Notes: generated by a model not told the origin, from the letters alone. 35,176 nucleotides of DNA from Chara braunii (GCA_003427395.1 BFEA01000099.1:899548-934723), one strand, 5' to 3'. Shown: positions 9,732 through 19,840, counted from the stretch's first letter. Translations and numbers: made by a program.

Positions 9732-10271
9732 GTCCCGTCGGCTAGCTCAGTAGGTTTCACACCTGCGCGGCACCTCGTAGGTGTTGGGTTCTATTCCCGT
9801 TGCCGTCACTTTCAGTGGCCTGAAGGATTGGTGGCCACGGCCAGTCAACACTGGTAACTCGCTGGGACGATTTTTACCGCCCTGTAACCCGTTGCAATAC
9901 GGGAGCATCGGGCCAAGTGGAAGTGGTTGCTCAGGTCCTGCTGCGGCCGTCGGGACACACCCAATACACATCCAATAAAGGAGCTCTCAGGTTGAGTTCT
10001 TAGTCAGAATCATCATAGCTGACATTCATAATTACAATGCTTATCAGGGTTGAGACCCTCAATTTCACGATATTTCCAAAGGGAAAAAAAAAACTCTCAA
10101 CATACCTGTCAGGCTGTCACAACATAAGCTCAATAAGGAAGCTCAATAAGTCATGATCATGACATATCATCTACAATAATAACTTTCATAACAATCTCGA
10201 ATTACCCAGGGTAGGTCACATGTGGATATATCTCAAGACTGTCGCCCTTTGAAAAAGAAAAAAAAAAAAAA
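9732..10271 (+). mobile_element. Complete tRNA-derived SINE with poly(A) tail
   Basis: A ~540-bp retroposon bounded by a perfect 17-bp target duplication. It starts GTCCCGTCGGCTAGCTC, so the tRNA-like head begins at the insertion point. RNA polymerase III promoter boxes are visible: A box TAGCTCAGTAGG (9743-9754), matching TRGCNNAGYNGG, and B box GGTTCTATTCC (9787-9797). The body has no long frame. The 3' end is TCTCAAGACTGTCGCCCTTTG (10231-10251) running into an A-rich tail. The same 3' block ends a truncated relative at 13049-13103. A perfect duplication implies a fairly recent insertion; mobilisation would need a LINE RT in trans. Confidence 0.92.
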
Positions 10272-10288
10272 AGGATTAGTGAGTAATT
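10272..10288 (+). repeat. Target-site duplication, right (SINE 9732)
   Basis: Second copy of the 17-bp AGGATTAGTGAGTAATT, directly after the A-tail. Confidence 0.95.
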
Positions 10289-10305
10289 AAGAGATAATAA
10301 GGTTA

Positions 10306-10590
10306 GTACTGCTAGATTTCAATCTATTTTTTTTTTTTTTTTTTGGAGAAACATAGCACTTTTTATTCCAATGAGATCACCGGGGCCCGAGAACACACCC
10401 CATACATATCAACCCCGTACACAACTGCTGAGGCCAATACTCAGCTTAGGCTACTGAAGCCGGGTCCAGTATCCCTTAAAGGAATCTCCAAAAATGAAAA
10501 ATTGCAGGACCAATCTAGCAGTATAATATCCTTCCTACACAAGAGAACATCGGCATGTTTCCTAAGAATGGATTGGTAGGTGTATGATAA
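10306..10590 (-). repeat. Repeat B, left arm (minus)
   Basis: Read on the minus strand: AACATGCCGATG, ATTATACTGCTAGATT, ATTTTTGGAGATTCC, ACTGGACCCGG, TAAGCTGAGTATTGGCCTCA, GGGTTGATATGTA, GTGTGTTC, CCCCGG, then poly(A) (T-run 10327-10344 on plus). The right arm at 10660-10941 has the same blocks in the opposite orientation. Both arms carry the ACTGGACCCGG block shared with repeat A. Confidence 0.85.
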
Positions 10591-10659
10591 TTTTGAGGAG
10601 AGTAGCGTAGCTGTCGGTGTTGGACCAGGCAGCAACAGGATTTGCATGGAGTCTGGAAG

Positions 10660-10911
10660 GTTCTTAGTTTCCTGCCAATAGTGTTTCGATCTTAGAAACA
10701 TGTCGGCGTTTTTCCATGTAGCAAGGAGATTATACTGCTATAGATTTATTTTTAACTTTTTATTTTTGGAGATTCCTTAAAGGGACACTGGACCCGGTTT
10801 CCAGGAGTCTAAGCTGAGTATTGGCCTCAACAGATTTGTACCGGGTTGATATGTAGGGGTGTGTTCCTGGGCCCCGGTTGTTTCTTTGGAATGGAGAGTG
10901 CTACGTTTCTT

Positions 10912-10941
<30 letters not shown>
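10660..10941 (+). repeat. Repeat B, right arm (plus)
   Basis: Plus-oriented partner of 10306-10590, ending in a 28-A tail (10914-10941). Together they form a head-to-head imperfect palindrome of about 630 bp with a ~70-bp centre and outward-facing poly(A) tails. No coding capacity. Confidence 0.85.
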
Positions 10942-10944
<3 letters not shown>

Positions 10945-12157
10945 GAAACACTAATGGCACAGAACAGCGGGCTGTAAGCTGCAAATCTCGCTAATGCCCC
11001 AAGGCAGTTCACGAGAATTTTGCAATTAACCCTAAAGATTATTTCCAAGGCCAACTAATTTCTTAAATACAATTCAGTTCTAAAATACCTTCCAAATACG
11101 TACTATTTTTAATTATAACCAGAATTAGAACTCGACATATTAATAGTATCTACATAAATAAACGATTAAAAGCAACCAAAAAGGCAGCCACATATAAGAA
11201 GTCCACAAAATTTTCAAAAAAGGGGGGAGGGAACGGATGACCGCGCCCACAAAATATATAAATGACAAGGGTACTAGCGAGATTTTCCAAGTGGCACAGA
11301 GTCGAGCATAGAACACTCCCCACACTACTCAAGGCATGGGTGACCCTGTGTCACTCTTCCTAATCTTAAAGGTCAGCTATTCTTAAAACTAAACAATACT
11401 GTAACTCTGATCGCGATTACGGCTGGGGATTACTTTACCCTTTGCGCTCGGGAACCATTCCCACCGCCACTAGTAAGTCTCCCACTCCCACTAATGGCGC
11501 CGCCACCCATAGGGCTTCGGGGCTTTACAGACCCAGCAGAGAACTCATCTCTTCATCATATTAATTTCCCAGATATTGCCATAGACATGTAAGTGGTAAA
11601 ATTAAACGCAGGAATTCCAAGGATGACCATAGGTCGAGCGTAGAACACTCCCCGCACCACTCAAGGCTTGGGTGACCCTGCAACACTGTTTCCTACGCTT
11701 GAAGAGCGACCACTTTTGGGAAATAAACTTCAATATGTCCCGATAGGCAGAATACGCTGAGAAAGTCACCAACAACAAAAGCGATCCCAAAAACGTGAAA
11801 TACCCAAACAAACATAAAAAAATCTACAAGATGTCAGACAATAGAAACGATTGCTACGCTCAACCGAAAACCCTAAGGTATCTTAATCACCCAACATCGC
11901 CATCAACACCAACAACAAAAACAGTTCCAAGAATCCACTACGTAGACAACTCTAATGGAACAAACTCAATGGCTAAAAGGTGGGAAGGAAGAATAAGCAT
12001 TACGGTGACCCACACATCAATGCTGACCAAAACACTGTAAAGAGCCTTTGTTGCCTAGACGGGTTTCCCACCACGCACCTAATGGATACAACTCTAGTTT
12101 GCTCTTCACCGAGTCTCTCGTATCATCCCAACCTCGTGAGCTTCACACTAAACGGTG
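10942..12157. other. Gene-free stretch with a small dispersed repeat
   Basis: No gene supported. Two copies of a ~60-bp block lie at 11301-11360 and 11633-11692 (GTCGAGC, GAACACTCCCC, CTCAAGGC, TGGGTGACCCTG), with a third, weaker one at 12611-12672. The TGGGTGACC portion resembles box C of 5S rRNA genes, but the rest does not fit 5S well enough to call it. Confidence 0.4.
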
Positions 12158-12343
12158 GCAAACCAAATTAAATAAAAACTCAGAACATGAAGTAAGTGGG
12201 CGTCATACTGCCTTGCGACGAAGGTAAGTCAAACGAGACTTGTTGCAGCCGCAAACCAAATTAAGTGAAAAATCATAACATGAAGTAAATGAACATCATA
12301 CTGCCTTGCGACGAAGGTAAGTCAAACGAGACTTGCTGCAGCC
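12158..12343 (+). repeat. 93-bp tandem duplication
   Basis: 12158-12250 and 12251-12343 are adjacent units of exactly 93 bp, both starting GCAAACCAAATTAA and ending GCAGCC, with only a handful of differences (mainly in the first half). Confidence 0.92.
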
Positions 12344-12847
12344 CTTGAATATGTCAGAGCGCTGCCACCGCAGCCGCACGCTCTCCCACTGCGCCCAGGT
12401 ACGCCGCTCTGCCTTCCATGCTTTCCTATTGATCGAGGCAGTCAGGATGACGTGTCGTGAAGTACAGCGCGCGGCCTTTAGATGGTGAGAAAGGATCCCC
12501 CCCTTTCCAGCAGAAGGCTTGAGGGGAAGGCGGCTCCTCTGGTATCAAGGTATTGTGAGGTATGTAGGTTGGTATGGAGGTCCGATAAGGAGCTGCCAGG
12601 ATCTCATGGCGTAAGAGTGTGAAGCACTCCCTACCCACTCAAGGGCTAGGCTACACCAGGGCACTGTCGCCATAGCTCTCACACAGCTATGGTGCCTGGC
12701 AGGGTAGGCGCCTCGTCGAAGGAATCAACGTCCACATGCTTAGACATTGCGTCCTACACAACCGCAACCGACGACCGGCGCCGCCACCGCCACCGCCGCT
12801 GTCGCCGTCTCACCGTAGTTTGAATCCAGACGCAACCAGGGGCGAGG
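12344..12847. other. No gene seen; GCC-rich simple repeat
   Basis: Contains the third copy of the 11301-type block (12611-12672) and a short GCC/CCG triplet stretch near 12778-12808. No frame with coding character. Confidence 0.4.
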
Positions 12848-12998
12848 TCCCACTATCAAAGAGGATTCGATAAAGCTCTGGCATCTGGCATGTTTTAAGT
12901 AGAGATGTAGAGAAGCAGTTCAATCTAGGGATTGTCTGCACCTTTCCACAAAAAAGTTCAGATTCGGGCTTTCAGTCCAATGCTCTTTGATAGTGGGA
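12848..12998. mobile_element. MITE-like element with perfect 16-bp TIRs
   Basis: TCCCACTATCAAAGAG at 12848-12863 is the exact reverse complement of CTCTTTGATAGTGGGA at 12983-12998, giving a 151-bp AT-leaning non-coding element. No convincing target duplication flanks it, so the superfamily cannot be assigned. Size and inverted ends fit a non-autonomous DNA transposon. Confidence 0.65.
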
Positions 12999-13048
12999 TT
13001 TCTTTGCACTGCCCGTGAGCAGAATCAAATAAAGTCCGAATTTCTCCG

Positions 13049-13103
13049 AATTACCTGGGGCCAGTCAGTTGAATGATCATATCTCAAGGCCGTCGCCCTT
13101 TTG
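13049..13103 (+). mobile_element. 3' end of a 9732-type SINE
   Basis: GAATTACC, then CAGTCA, ATATCTCAAGGCCGTCGCCC and TTTTG match the last ~55 bp of the SINE at 9732-10271 (GAATTACC, GGTCA, ATATCTCAAGACTGTCGCCC, TTTG). It is a truncated relative sitting directly before another SINE head. Confidence 0.7.
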
Positions 13104-13113
13104 TCTCCCTTTT

Positions 13114-13300
13114 GTCCAGTTGATGTGGCTCAGTGGTTAGAGCACCCGTTGGAAATGCGCATTGTAGTATGAGGTTGCGGGTTCAAAACTCAAGTGCAAC
13201 CTAGCGCATGGACAACGCTGGCAGCAATCAACGCTGGCAGGCGCCATCCAGTCACAGCATCTTGGTACTTCTTGCATAAGGGTAGCTGCTTCCAGCAAAA
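13114..13300 (+). mobile_element. tRNA-derived SINE, second family
   Basis: The head GTCCAGTTGATGTGGCTCAG contains an A box (TGGCTCAGTGGT, 13126-13137) and a B box (GGTTCAAAACT, 13180-13190). A second copy of the head lies at 32381-32468 with about 90% identity over ~85 bp. Downstream of the head both copies carry short internal direct repeats: here ACGCTGGCAG twice, there GGGCGTTAGATTGACGC twice. The 3' end is unclear; the bound given is approximate. Confidence 0.8.
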
Positions 13301-13527
13301 ATGGGCGAGGAGATGCTCGGCCCATGGTGTCTGCACATTAAGGACAACTGGTTTGATGTTACAGTCAGAGCAGGTGTTTTCCCAGCTTTTTCCAGTTCTT
13401 CTTCCAGTTATTTTTCAAAGTTTCATTTTCTAAGTTCTGCTCAGTCAATCCCCTGTATTTCAGGGCAATCAATGCTGGCAGGATTCCCCCACATGGTTTT
13501 TCCTGATATTCTCTGATTACATTCTGT

Positions 13528-13618
13528 TCATGGGACGCTGGACCCGTTTTCCAGCAGGTGATGCTCCCCACCAATAGATGGAGCCTCTCCCCGGGTGGTA
13601 GTGGTGTCTGCTCTTATC
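13528..13618 (+). repeat. Repeat A copy cut by adapter
   Basis: Repeat A from GGGACGCTGGACCC through CACCAATAGATGGAGCC to GTGTCTGCTCTTATC, where it stops exactly at the adapter at 13619. The body continues past this point in other copies. Confidence 0.9.
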
Positions 13619-13656
13619 CTGTCTCTTATACACATCTAGATGTGTATAAGAGACAG
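13619..13656. other. Nextera mate-pair junction adapter (contaminant)
   Basis: CTGTCTCTTATACACATCT (13619-13637) is the 19-bp Tn5 mosaic end used in Illumina Nextera libraries, and 13638-13656 is its exact reverse complement. This back-to-back 38-bp arrangement is the circularisation junction of the mate-pair protocol. It is synthetic sequence, and the flanks come from DNA that was not adjacent in the genome. Translation of the minus strand gives VSYTHLDVYKRQ, a peptide I know as an adapter-derived contaminant in protein databases. Confidence 0.98.
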
Positions 13657-13713
13657 GTCCAGGGCTCCATCTATTGGTGGGGAGCTGCACCTGCTGGAAA
13701 TCGGGTCCAGCGT
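13657..13713 (-). repeat. Repeat A copy after adapter
   Basis: Reverse-oriented repeat A (GGCTCCATCTATTGGTG, GCACCTGCTGGAAATC, GGTCCAGCGTCCC). With the copy at 13528-13618 it makes an apparent palindrome around the adapter, expected if an assembler joined two repeat ends through a chimeric mate-pair read. Confidence 0.9.
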
Positions 13714-13774
13714 CCCCCTGATACAATTTGAATGTTTACACAGACATGTTTGACGACGTCATTAAGCTACAGCT

Positions 13775-14068
13775 GCTTCATCTACCGTGTGACATGAGCA
13801 GCAAAGCTGCTATCTTGTTACTGAGAGCAATCGTTGTCGCTGTTGACCTAGTTACGATAGCACCCACACAAGTGACCTAAGTGCGCTATTGTCCTCAGCT
13901 TGTGCAGTCGGGTGTATCAAGGCATGGTTTGCTTCATCTACCATGTGGGCTGACTAGCGACGCGGCTATTCTGTTACTGAGAGCAGCTGTTCTTGCTGAT
14001 AATCTAGCCACGATAGTAGGCCACACAAAAATTGTAAGTATGCTATTGTCCCCAACTCATGCAGTTGA
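13775..14068 (+). repeat. Two ~156-bp tandem units
   Basis: Units start at 13775 and 13931 with GCTTCATCTACC; both continue with GCTAT, TGTTACTGAGAGCA, TTGCTG, GTTACGATAG or CCACGATAG, CACACAA, GCTATTGTCC and TGCAGT. They are diverged (roughly three quarters identical). No coding role seen. Confidence 0.8.
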
Positions 14069-14343
14069 GAGTTTGAAGTTCTGATGTCGGCGCTCCCCCT
14101 CGGCAGCATCCCCTCCCTTGTAGCAGCTCTTCCCATGTCCCCATTTGCTTGGATTGGTGCAACGCTCATCACTCAGCCGTTGGCTGGCCCAGCCGCCTGT
14201 TGTTGTTACCCTTGTTGATCTCCAGTCTGCAGAAAAAGAGAAAGGGAGAAGGGAAACAGGGGGGGGTGAGGGGAGGAGGAGGGGACAGGGCATGGGAAGG
14301 GGTACGATCATCTCCCGGTGAACACAGAATGAGGGCAGACGTT

Positions 14344-16947
14344 TTAGGTAGAGGGGGACGGTAGAAGCACGAAGTTAGTTGGGAGGTACAGGACCTGGAA
14401 GTCCCCCAGCGATCGTCTATTCCAGTCGGCCTCTTTCCTTCTCCAGGGGTTCCAGCAGATGGTACCGTCACTCCTTATTTCAGAGAAGGCTTGTTTGGGA
14501 TCCTGCCAGACTTGGAGATAAGACTCTCGAAGANCCTGTCTGACAACCGGGTNTTTCTCCTGCATACACTCCCGNTGCATTATCCTGNAGGCTTCGGCTG
14601 TTCGGGCTCTTATCTCTTCTTCAATAGCTTGTTGTGCCTGTTGAAGCCCAAATTGGTGTTCCTTTCTTTCAAAGGAGCACCTTGCTCTCCAGGCCAACAT
14701 AAGCACCAACAGTCTCGTATAGGTGAAGAGATTGGTGGCGAAGGGGGTCCATTGNNNNNNNNNNNNNNNNNNNNNNNNNNNNNNNNNNNNNNNNNNNNNN
14801 NNNNNNNNNNNNNNNNNNNNNNNNNNNNNNNNNNNNNNNNNNNNNNNNNNNNNNNNNNNNNNNNNNNNNNNNNNNNNNNNNNNNNNNNNNNNNNNNNNNN
14901 NNNNNNNNNNNNNNNNNNNNNNNNNNNNNNNNNNNNNNNNNNNNNNNNNNNNNNNNNNNNNNNNNNNNNNNNNNNNNNNNNNNNNNNNNNNNNNNNNNNN
15001 NNNNNNNNNNNNNNNNNNNNNNNNNNNNNNNNNNNNNNNNNNNNNNNNNNNNNNNNNNNNNNNNNNNNNNNNNNNNNNNNNNNNNNNNNNNNNNNNNNNN
15101 NNNNNNNNNNNNNNNNNNNNNNNNNNNNNNNNNNNNNNNNNNNNNNNNNNNNNNNNNNNNNNNNNNNNNNNNNNNNNNNNNNNNNNNNNNNNNNNNNNNN
15201 NNNNNNNNNNNNNNNNNNNNNNNNNNNNNNNNNNNNNNNNNNNNNNNNNNNNNNNNNNNNNNNNNNNNNNNNNNNNNNNNNNNNNNNNNNNNNNNNNNNN
15301 NNNNNNNNNNNNNNNNNNNNNNNNNNNNNNNNNNNNNNNNNNNNNNNNNNNNNNNNNNNNNNNNNNNNNNNNNNNNNNNNNNNNNNNNNNNNNNNNNNNN
15401 NNNNNNNNNNNNNNNNNNNNNNNNNNNNNNNNNNNNNNNNNNNNNNNNNNNNNNNNNNNNNNNNNNNNNNNNNNNNNNNNNNNNNNNNNNNNNNNNNNNN
15501 NNNNNNNNNNNNNNNNNNNNNNNNNNNNNNNNNNNNNNNNNNNNNNNNNNNNNNNNNNNNNNNNNNNNNNNNNNNNNNNNNNNNNNNNNNNNNNNNNNNN
15601 NNNNNNNNNNNNNNNNNNNNNNNNNNNNNNNNNNNNNNNNNNNNNNNNNNNNNNNNNNNNNNNNNNNNNNNNNNNNNNNNNNNNNNNNNNNNNNNNNNNN
15701 NNNNNNNNNNNNNNNNNNNNNNNNATTAACCAGTGCGAGGTCGTGGTGAGGGGGAAGGGATTACCGGCATGATCCAGGATGTGGGGGTTGCCAAAAAGTG
15801 GTTGTCGCCACACCGTGTGCCACCTGTTTTGCGGGCGTTTGAGCGACGGGCCACGCTTTCGCCAGAGTTTGATCATACACGGNCNTAAAGGATCATTCGA
15901 GATATCCTGTCTGGCCGCTTGGTCCTGAGTGGCCCCCAGCTGTCCCTGTTGGGNCGGGCGCNGGATTGTCCAGTGGCTGTTGGTCAGCCATCGGAACGGG
16001 TGCACTCTGATTCCAGTCAATGGCTGCGGGGACAAATTGGCTATTTGTATACAGGCCAGGGGGCTCCAGGGGATATCGTTCCCTAGCAGCAGCCTGACCA
16101 GCACCTTGAACATTAGGGCGTCACTCTCCCTTTCCGGGTCGAGTATCCCAAGTCCCCCTGGCCTTGGTTGGGTGACGATGTCCCAGGCGACTCTATTCAT
16201 ACAGCCTTGGGAGTCTGCTTTGTTTTTCCAAAGGTGAGTCGTGAGCGCTTTTCGAAGCCTGGCATACTGGTGTTTCGTCAGTGGCCATACTGCAAGTTTG
16301 TCCCAGATTGCGGCAAGGACTGCGTTGTTAATAGCTAGAGTCCGTCCCACTAACGAAGTATGGAGACCCTCCCACCTTGCTAGCCGCTCAATCGCTAAAT
16401 TCACCAGTGCATCCCTATGATCCAGAGGGGGCCCAAGTGCTGTAAGCCTCACGCCGAGAATCCGGATGGCCTCCTCATTCGTCTTCCATTTGACCGCCGG
16501 TTGTGGCGGCGGGGTCTGTTGTTGCGGAGACAGCCACCATCCTTCCGTTTTGGAGCCCCAATTAACTTTCATGTCTGCTGCAAGCGAGAACTGGTGAATG
16601 ACATGCGAGAGGGGCCGGATGTTGTCAGCGTCGGCTTTTATGAGAACGGTCAAGTCATCTGCAAACAGCGAGGTCATTGGGATAAGATGCTTCGGAAGCT
16701 CAGGGATGGGCACCTTACTGATCTGAGGGTGGACCCTGATAAGTGAAGCCAGGGTCTCCATGACTATGACGAAGAGTAGGGGTACAATGGGATCCCCCTG
16801 GCGCACCGATCGCTGAAGCGCAATGGGGGGCGAGAGGTGGCCATTTAGCATAATGTTTGTGGTGGCCGATTTATGGAGAAGGCGGATCCATCGACAAAAT
16901 GTCAGTCCGAAGTTCATTTTCACCAAACACATATCCAGAACTCGGTC
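14344..16947 (-). pseudogene. LINE ORF2, second half (RT motifs B-C, C-terminus)
   Basis: Copies element RNA into DNA in the intact family. In the minus-strand order one sees RQGDP..PLLF (RT motif B), FADDLTVLI (motif C, a FADD variant of YADD), a thumb region with VGRTLAINNAVL, and PRPGGLGILD, all typical of plant LINEs. It starts directly after the inversion breakpoint with DRVLDM, which continues motif A found at 21960-21980 on the other strand. A 970-N gap (14755-15724) hides about 323 codons where zf-RVT would be expected; the frame is open on both sides, but the gap length may be an estimate. Single Ns at 14534-14587 and 15893-15962 show poor base quality. Stop at 14344. Confidence 0.85.
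14755..15724. other. Assembly gap (970 N)
   Basis: 970 consecutive N. Any frame drawn through it is meaningless except for the LINE ORF2 minus frame, which has recognisable protein on both sides. Confidence 1.
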
Positions 16948-19840
16948 AGGGGGCTCACTGCCAACATAGCCATGAGAGCCGAATGGTGCCGGTGCAACTA
17001 TAGCAGCAGCTGACGGCCAGCGCCGAACAGGAACAACACCAGGCCCTCGCCAAACAACGGTCTACGGACCAGCTGCCCCACGGCTGCGATCCGCAGAGAG
17101 AGCAGGGAGAGGGGGGAGGGAAACAGACAATAATGCACTCGCAGCAGCACTCGCCACGGCTGCTGCAACACGGCGAATTGCAGCAGCCCCCTGGGCGACA
17201 AGATCACAAACCTGATGGGGTACCGCTCCAACAACAAAACTGGCCTCAGGTTCAACAAAATCCCCAGGTCCAGCCTGCCAGCTGCAGTATTCAGCAAGCT
17301 CAACCCCAACTCCTTGCTGCAGTCCTGCCTCAGGACCACGAGGACCGAGCGTGCCACCCTCACCACGGACCACATTTTGAGCTAGTGGCGGATGCGCAAC
17401 AGCGGTTACCTTATGCTTATGGGACTCACTGCCAACATAGCCATGACAGCCGAATGCTGCCGGTGCAACTGCAGCAGCAGCTGACGGCCAGCGCCGAACA
17501 GGAACAACGCCAGGCCCAATCACTCGGTCAGGGGGCTCACTGCCAACATAGCCATGAGAGTCGAATGGTGCCGGTGCAACTACAGCAACAGCCGACGGCC
17601 AGCGCTAACCAGGAACAACGCCAGCCCCAACCACTCGGTCAGGGGATGCTGGAGGGGCTACAGCACCCCGGTGACCGCCAACTGCACATCAAAGGGGATC
17701 ACGGACAACAACGGATCCTGCCTCATCAACCGACCTCCCCCCTCGGCCATGAATTAGGGGTCCCATGCCAGGATCAGCAGCTCACTCCGGTGAAGCCACG
17801 GGAGCAACCCCAGTCGCACCAGCAACAACAGCACTACCCGGCCACCATACAACACCAGAGTCTGAACCACCTACATTGCGACCGACAATAGGCATCCACC
17901 GCGGGAGAACAGCAGCAATATGACCCTGCTGACCTGCCGCAGCGCATGGAGGTGAGTCATGAACACCTGGGTGCACAACCAGACGGGCAAGTGCTTCTGC
18001 ACCAGCAGCAGCAGCAGCAGCAGCAACCACCTGATCCCGTTCACCACCAAACTGCTCTGCTCCAAGGCCTCCAACAGCAACAGCAGCTACAAGTGCACCA
18101 ACAACTGCAACAACAACGTCACCAACAATTGCGGCAGCAATATCACCAACATCATCACCATGTCCAGTTGCAGTTGATGAGTCAAGCACAGCGGCAGACC
18201 CAGGAACTCCAACAGCAGCAGAACAGCCAATGTGAGGAGCAACTCCACATTCTGCTGCAAGCCCAACTGGCGCAATACCACCAACAGCAATACCAGCAGA
18301 GGCTGATCCATCAGCAACAACTTCTTCAGCAAATGCATTTGCAATGGCAGCAGCAACTATGCTGCCAGCAACAACAAGTGCTGCAACGGCAACAAGAGCA
18401 GTTGCACATGTATTGGCAGCAACAGGTCGCTCACCAAAATGCCCACCAGTCACGGCCGCCTCTGCACCAGGACACGATCTGTGGGGCGCCGCCTCTGCAC
18501 CAGGACATGATCTGTGGGGGGTCGGAAAATCACGGTGACGGATGCCCTCCCCAAGACATGGACACATCTGCCCCGGAATACGTGGCCCTGCTGCAACAAA
18601 GCAACACAAAGCCAGCAAGCCGCGCCGGTGGCTATGGAACTCGAACTGCCCCCGCCAGAGATGCAGCAGACACATCTGCAGCCCCCTCCTCCCCCCCAGC
18701 TGTCAACCAATGATGAGGTCAAACAGAAACTCTAGTTTCTGACTGATTGGACCCTCGCCAAAATCTTCTCCCTCACGGATGACAGACCGCAAGATAAACT
18801 GAAAACGAAATATTGCGGGGAGGCAAAAACGGTGCTCATATACAGTCCCAGAGTCCTTGCGACAATGGAGAAGTATAAGACAGTCACTGCGATTGACTGG
18901 ATGGATGTGGGGGCAACTATTGTCCTTGTCGTCAACGAGTTTCTGGGTAAGATAGACAACTATGCCAGAAATTGTCATGCAGATCAAACTGGCCCTTAGG
19001 ACGAGGCATTCCTCCATGAAGGTCTCGCTTGGCCCAGAGCCCTGGTGCACGAACTCTGTGCAACTCTTTATGCCCCCCCGGAGGTGCATCGAGAGCTCGA
19101 ACTGTCCCAAAATGGTTCCTGCTTGGCTCTGCAAAACGGCCAATCACAATAAGGGTCACACCGGCCGCAGGATCAAGTCAACCACGAGTTGGTCACTACC
19201 CCCTCCCATCATGTCGCTGTGATAGAAATCATTCACGATGACGACGACGACAGTTTGCACCAGACGAGGACCCGCCTGACCCATCCCCCCCAAAGAAACT
19301 GAGGGAACTGGTGAGACTCCAATTTGACGATAGCGCCCCGGTGGCGATGCCACCTGGACTGGTCCTTTTCCCGGTCACCAGGGTCAAACAAGGCGGGGAG
19401 TGGGTGCTGGGTCTTCGGCCCCCACTGCGGGAAGCCAGCAACCACAATGCTGCCCCAGTGGGCCTCACGGTGGACGGATGGAGAGGCAACCCCTCCACAG
19501 AAGTCATCCTTAAACGCCTAAAGCACTGGTTGACTGACACAACTACCACTGGGGTGCTAGGAGCGGTGTGGCCCAACTCACTCTCATTTCCAAAGGGCAT
19601 CTCCCTGGTCCTTTTGCTGGTTGACCCTAGGACGAGACTGCAAAAAACGCCCAACGGCTTCTTATGGTTTAACCACAGACAGCTCATGGACCTCTCTGCC
19701 TCCCGCTTTAGGGCCAATGCTGAGGACAGTCAGCCACGTACTAATGTTCATGCAGATCTTCTTGGAGGATAGTGTGCTGGAAATGCACAACCAATGGGAT
19801 GACCCCTCTTTTGTCCTCCCTGTTAAGACCTTGGCCTAAG
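16948..19840 (+). pseudogene. LINE ORF1, Gln-rich and C-terminal part (inverted)
   Basis: Presumed RNA-binding, non-catalytic LINE protein. From 16948 the frame reads GAHCQHSHESRM and TASAEQEQ units (repeated near 17420-17640), then a long Gln-rich section (17133-18710) with runs of 4-8 Q. TAG codons lie at 17001 and 17889 in this frame. A frame change near 18650-18710 leads to QLSTNDEVKQKL and, past TAG 18733, FLTDWTLAKIFSLTDD; TAG 18997 and TAA 19150 follow. A second shift near 19250 leads to LRELVRLQFDDSAP to about 19772, and DDPSFVLPVKTLA ends near 19839. I know no domain in the C-terminal part. Four of the five stops fall where Gln would fit. Confidence 0.7.
17043..17512 (+). repeat. 470-bp Gln-rich block, plus copy of inverted repeat
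   Basis: Matches 21986-22455 in reverse orientation along its whole 470 bp. Shared peptide segments: MHSQQ.SP, GRQDHKPDG, WPQVQQNPQVQPA and TASAEQEQR. It is the same ORF1 segment present twice, which in the un-inverted element would be a tandem duplication. Confidence 0.85.

Noticed and set aside
9732-9808. A functional tRNA gene
   Set aside because: A and B boxes are good, but the acceptor and anticodon stems do not pair convincingly and the sequence continues into a SINE body with an A tail and target duplication.
11301-11692. 5S rRNA genes
   Set aside because: Only the TGGGTGACC segment fits; the remainder does not match 5S, so it is reported only as a weak resemblance.
13517-13726. Minus-strand 69-residue frame containing VSYTHLDVYKRQ
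   Set aside because: The centre is the translated Nextera adapter and the flanks are repeat A; not a gene.
14491-15772. Long plus-strand frames of 349-412 codons
   Set aside because: Almost entirely N; they exist only because N codons cannot be stops.
17782-18675. Minus-strand Ala/Val-rich frame of 297 codons
   Set aside because: Antisense of the CAG/CAA-rich LINE ORF1; Ala/Leu runs are CAG repeats read backwards.
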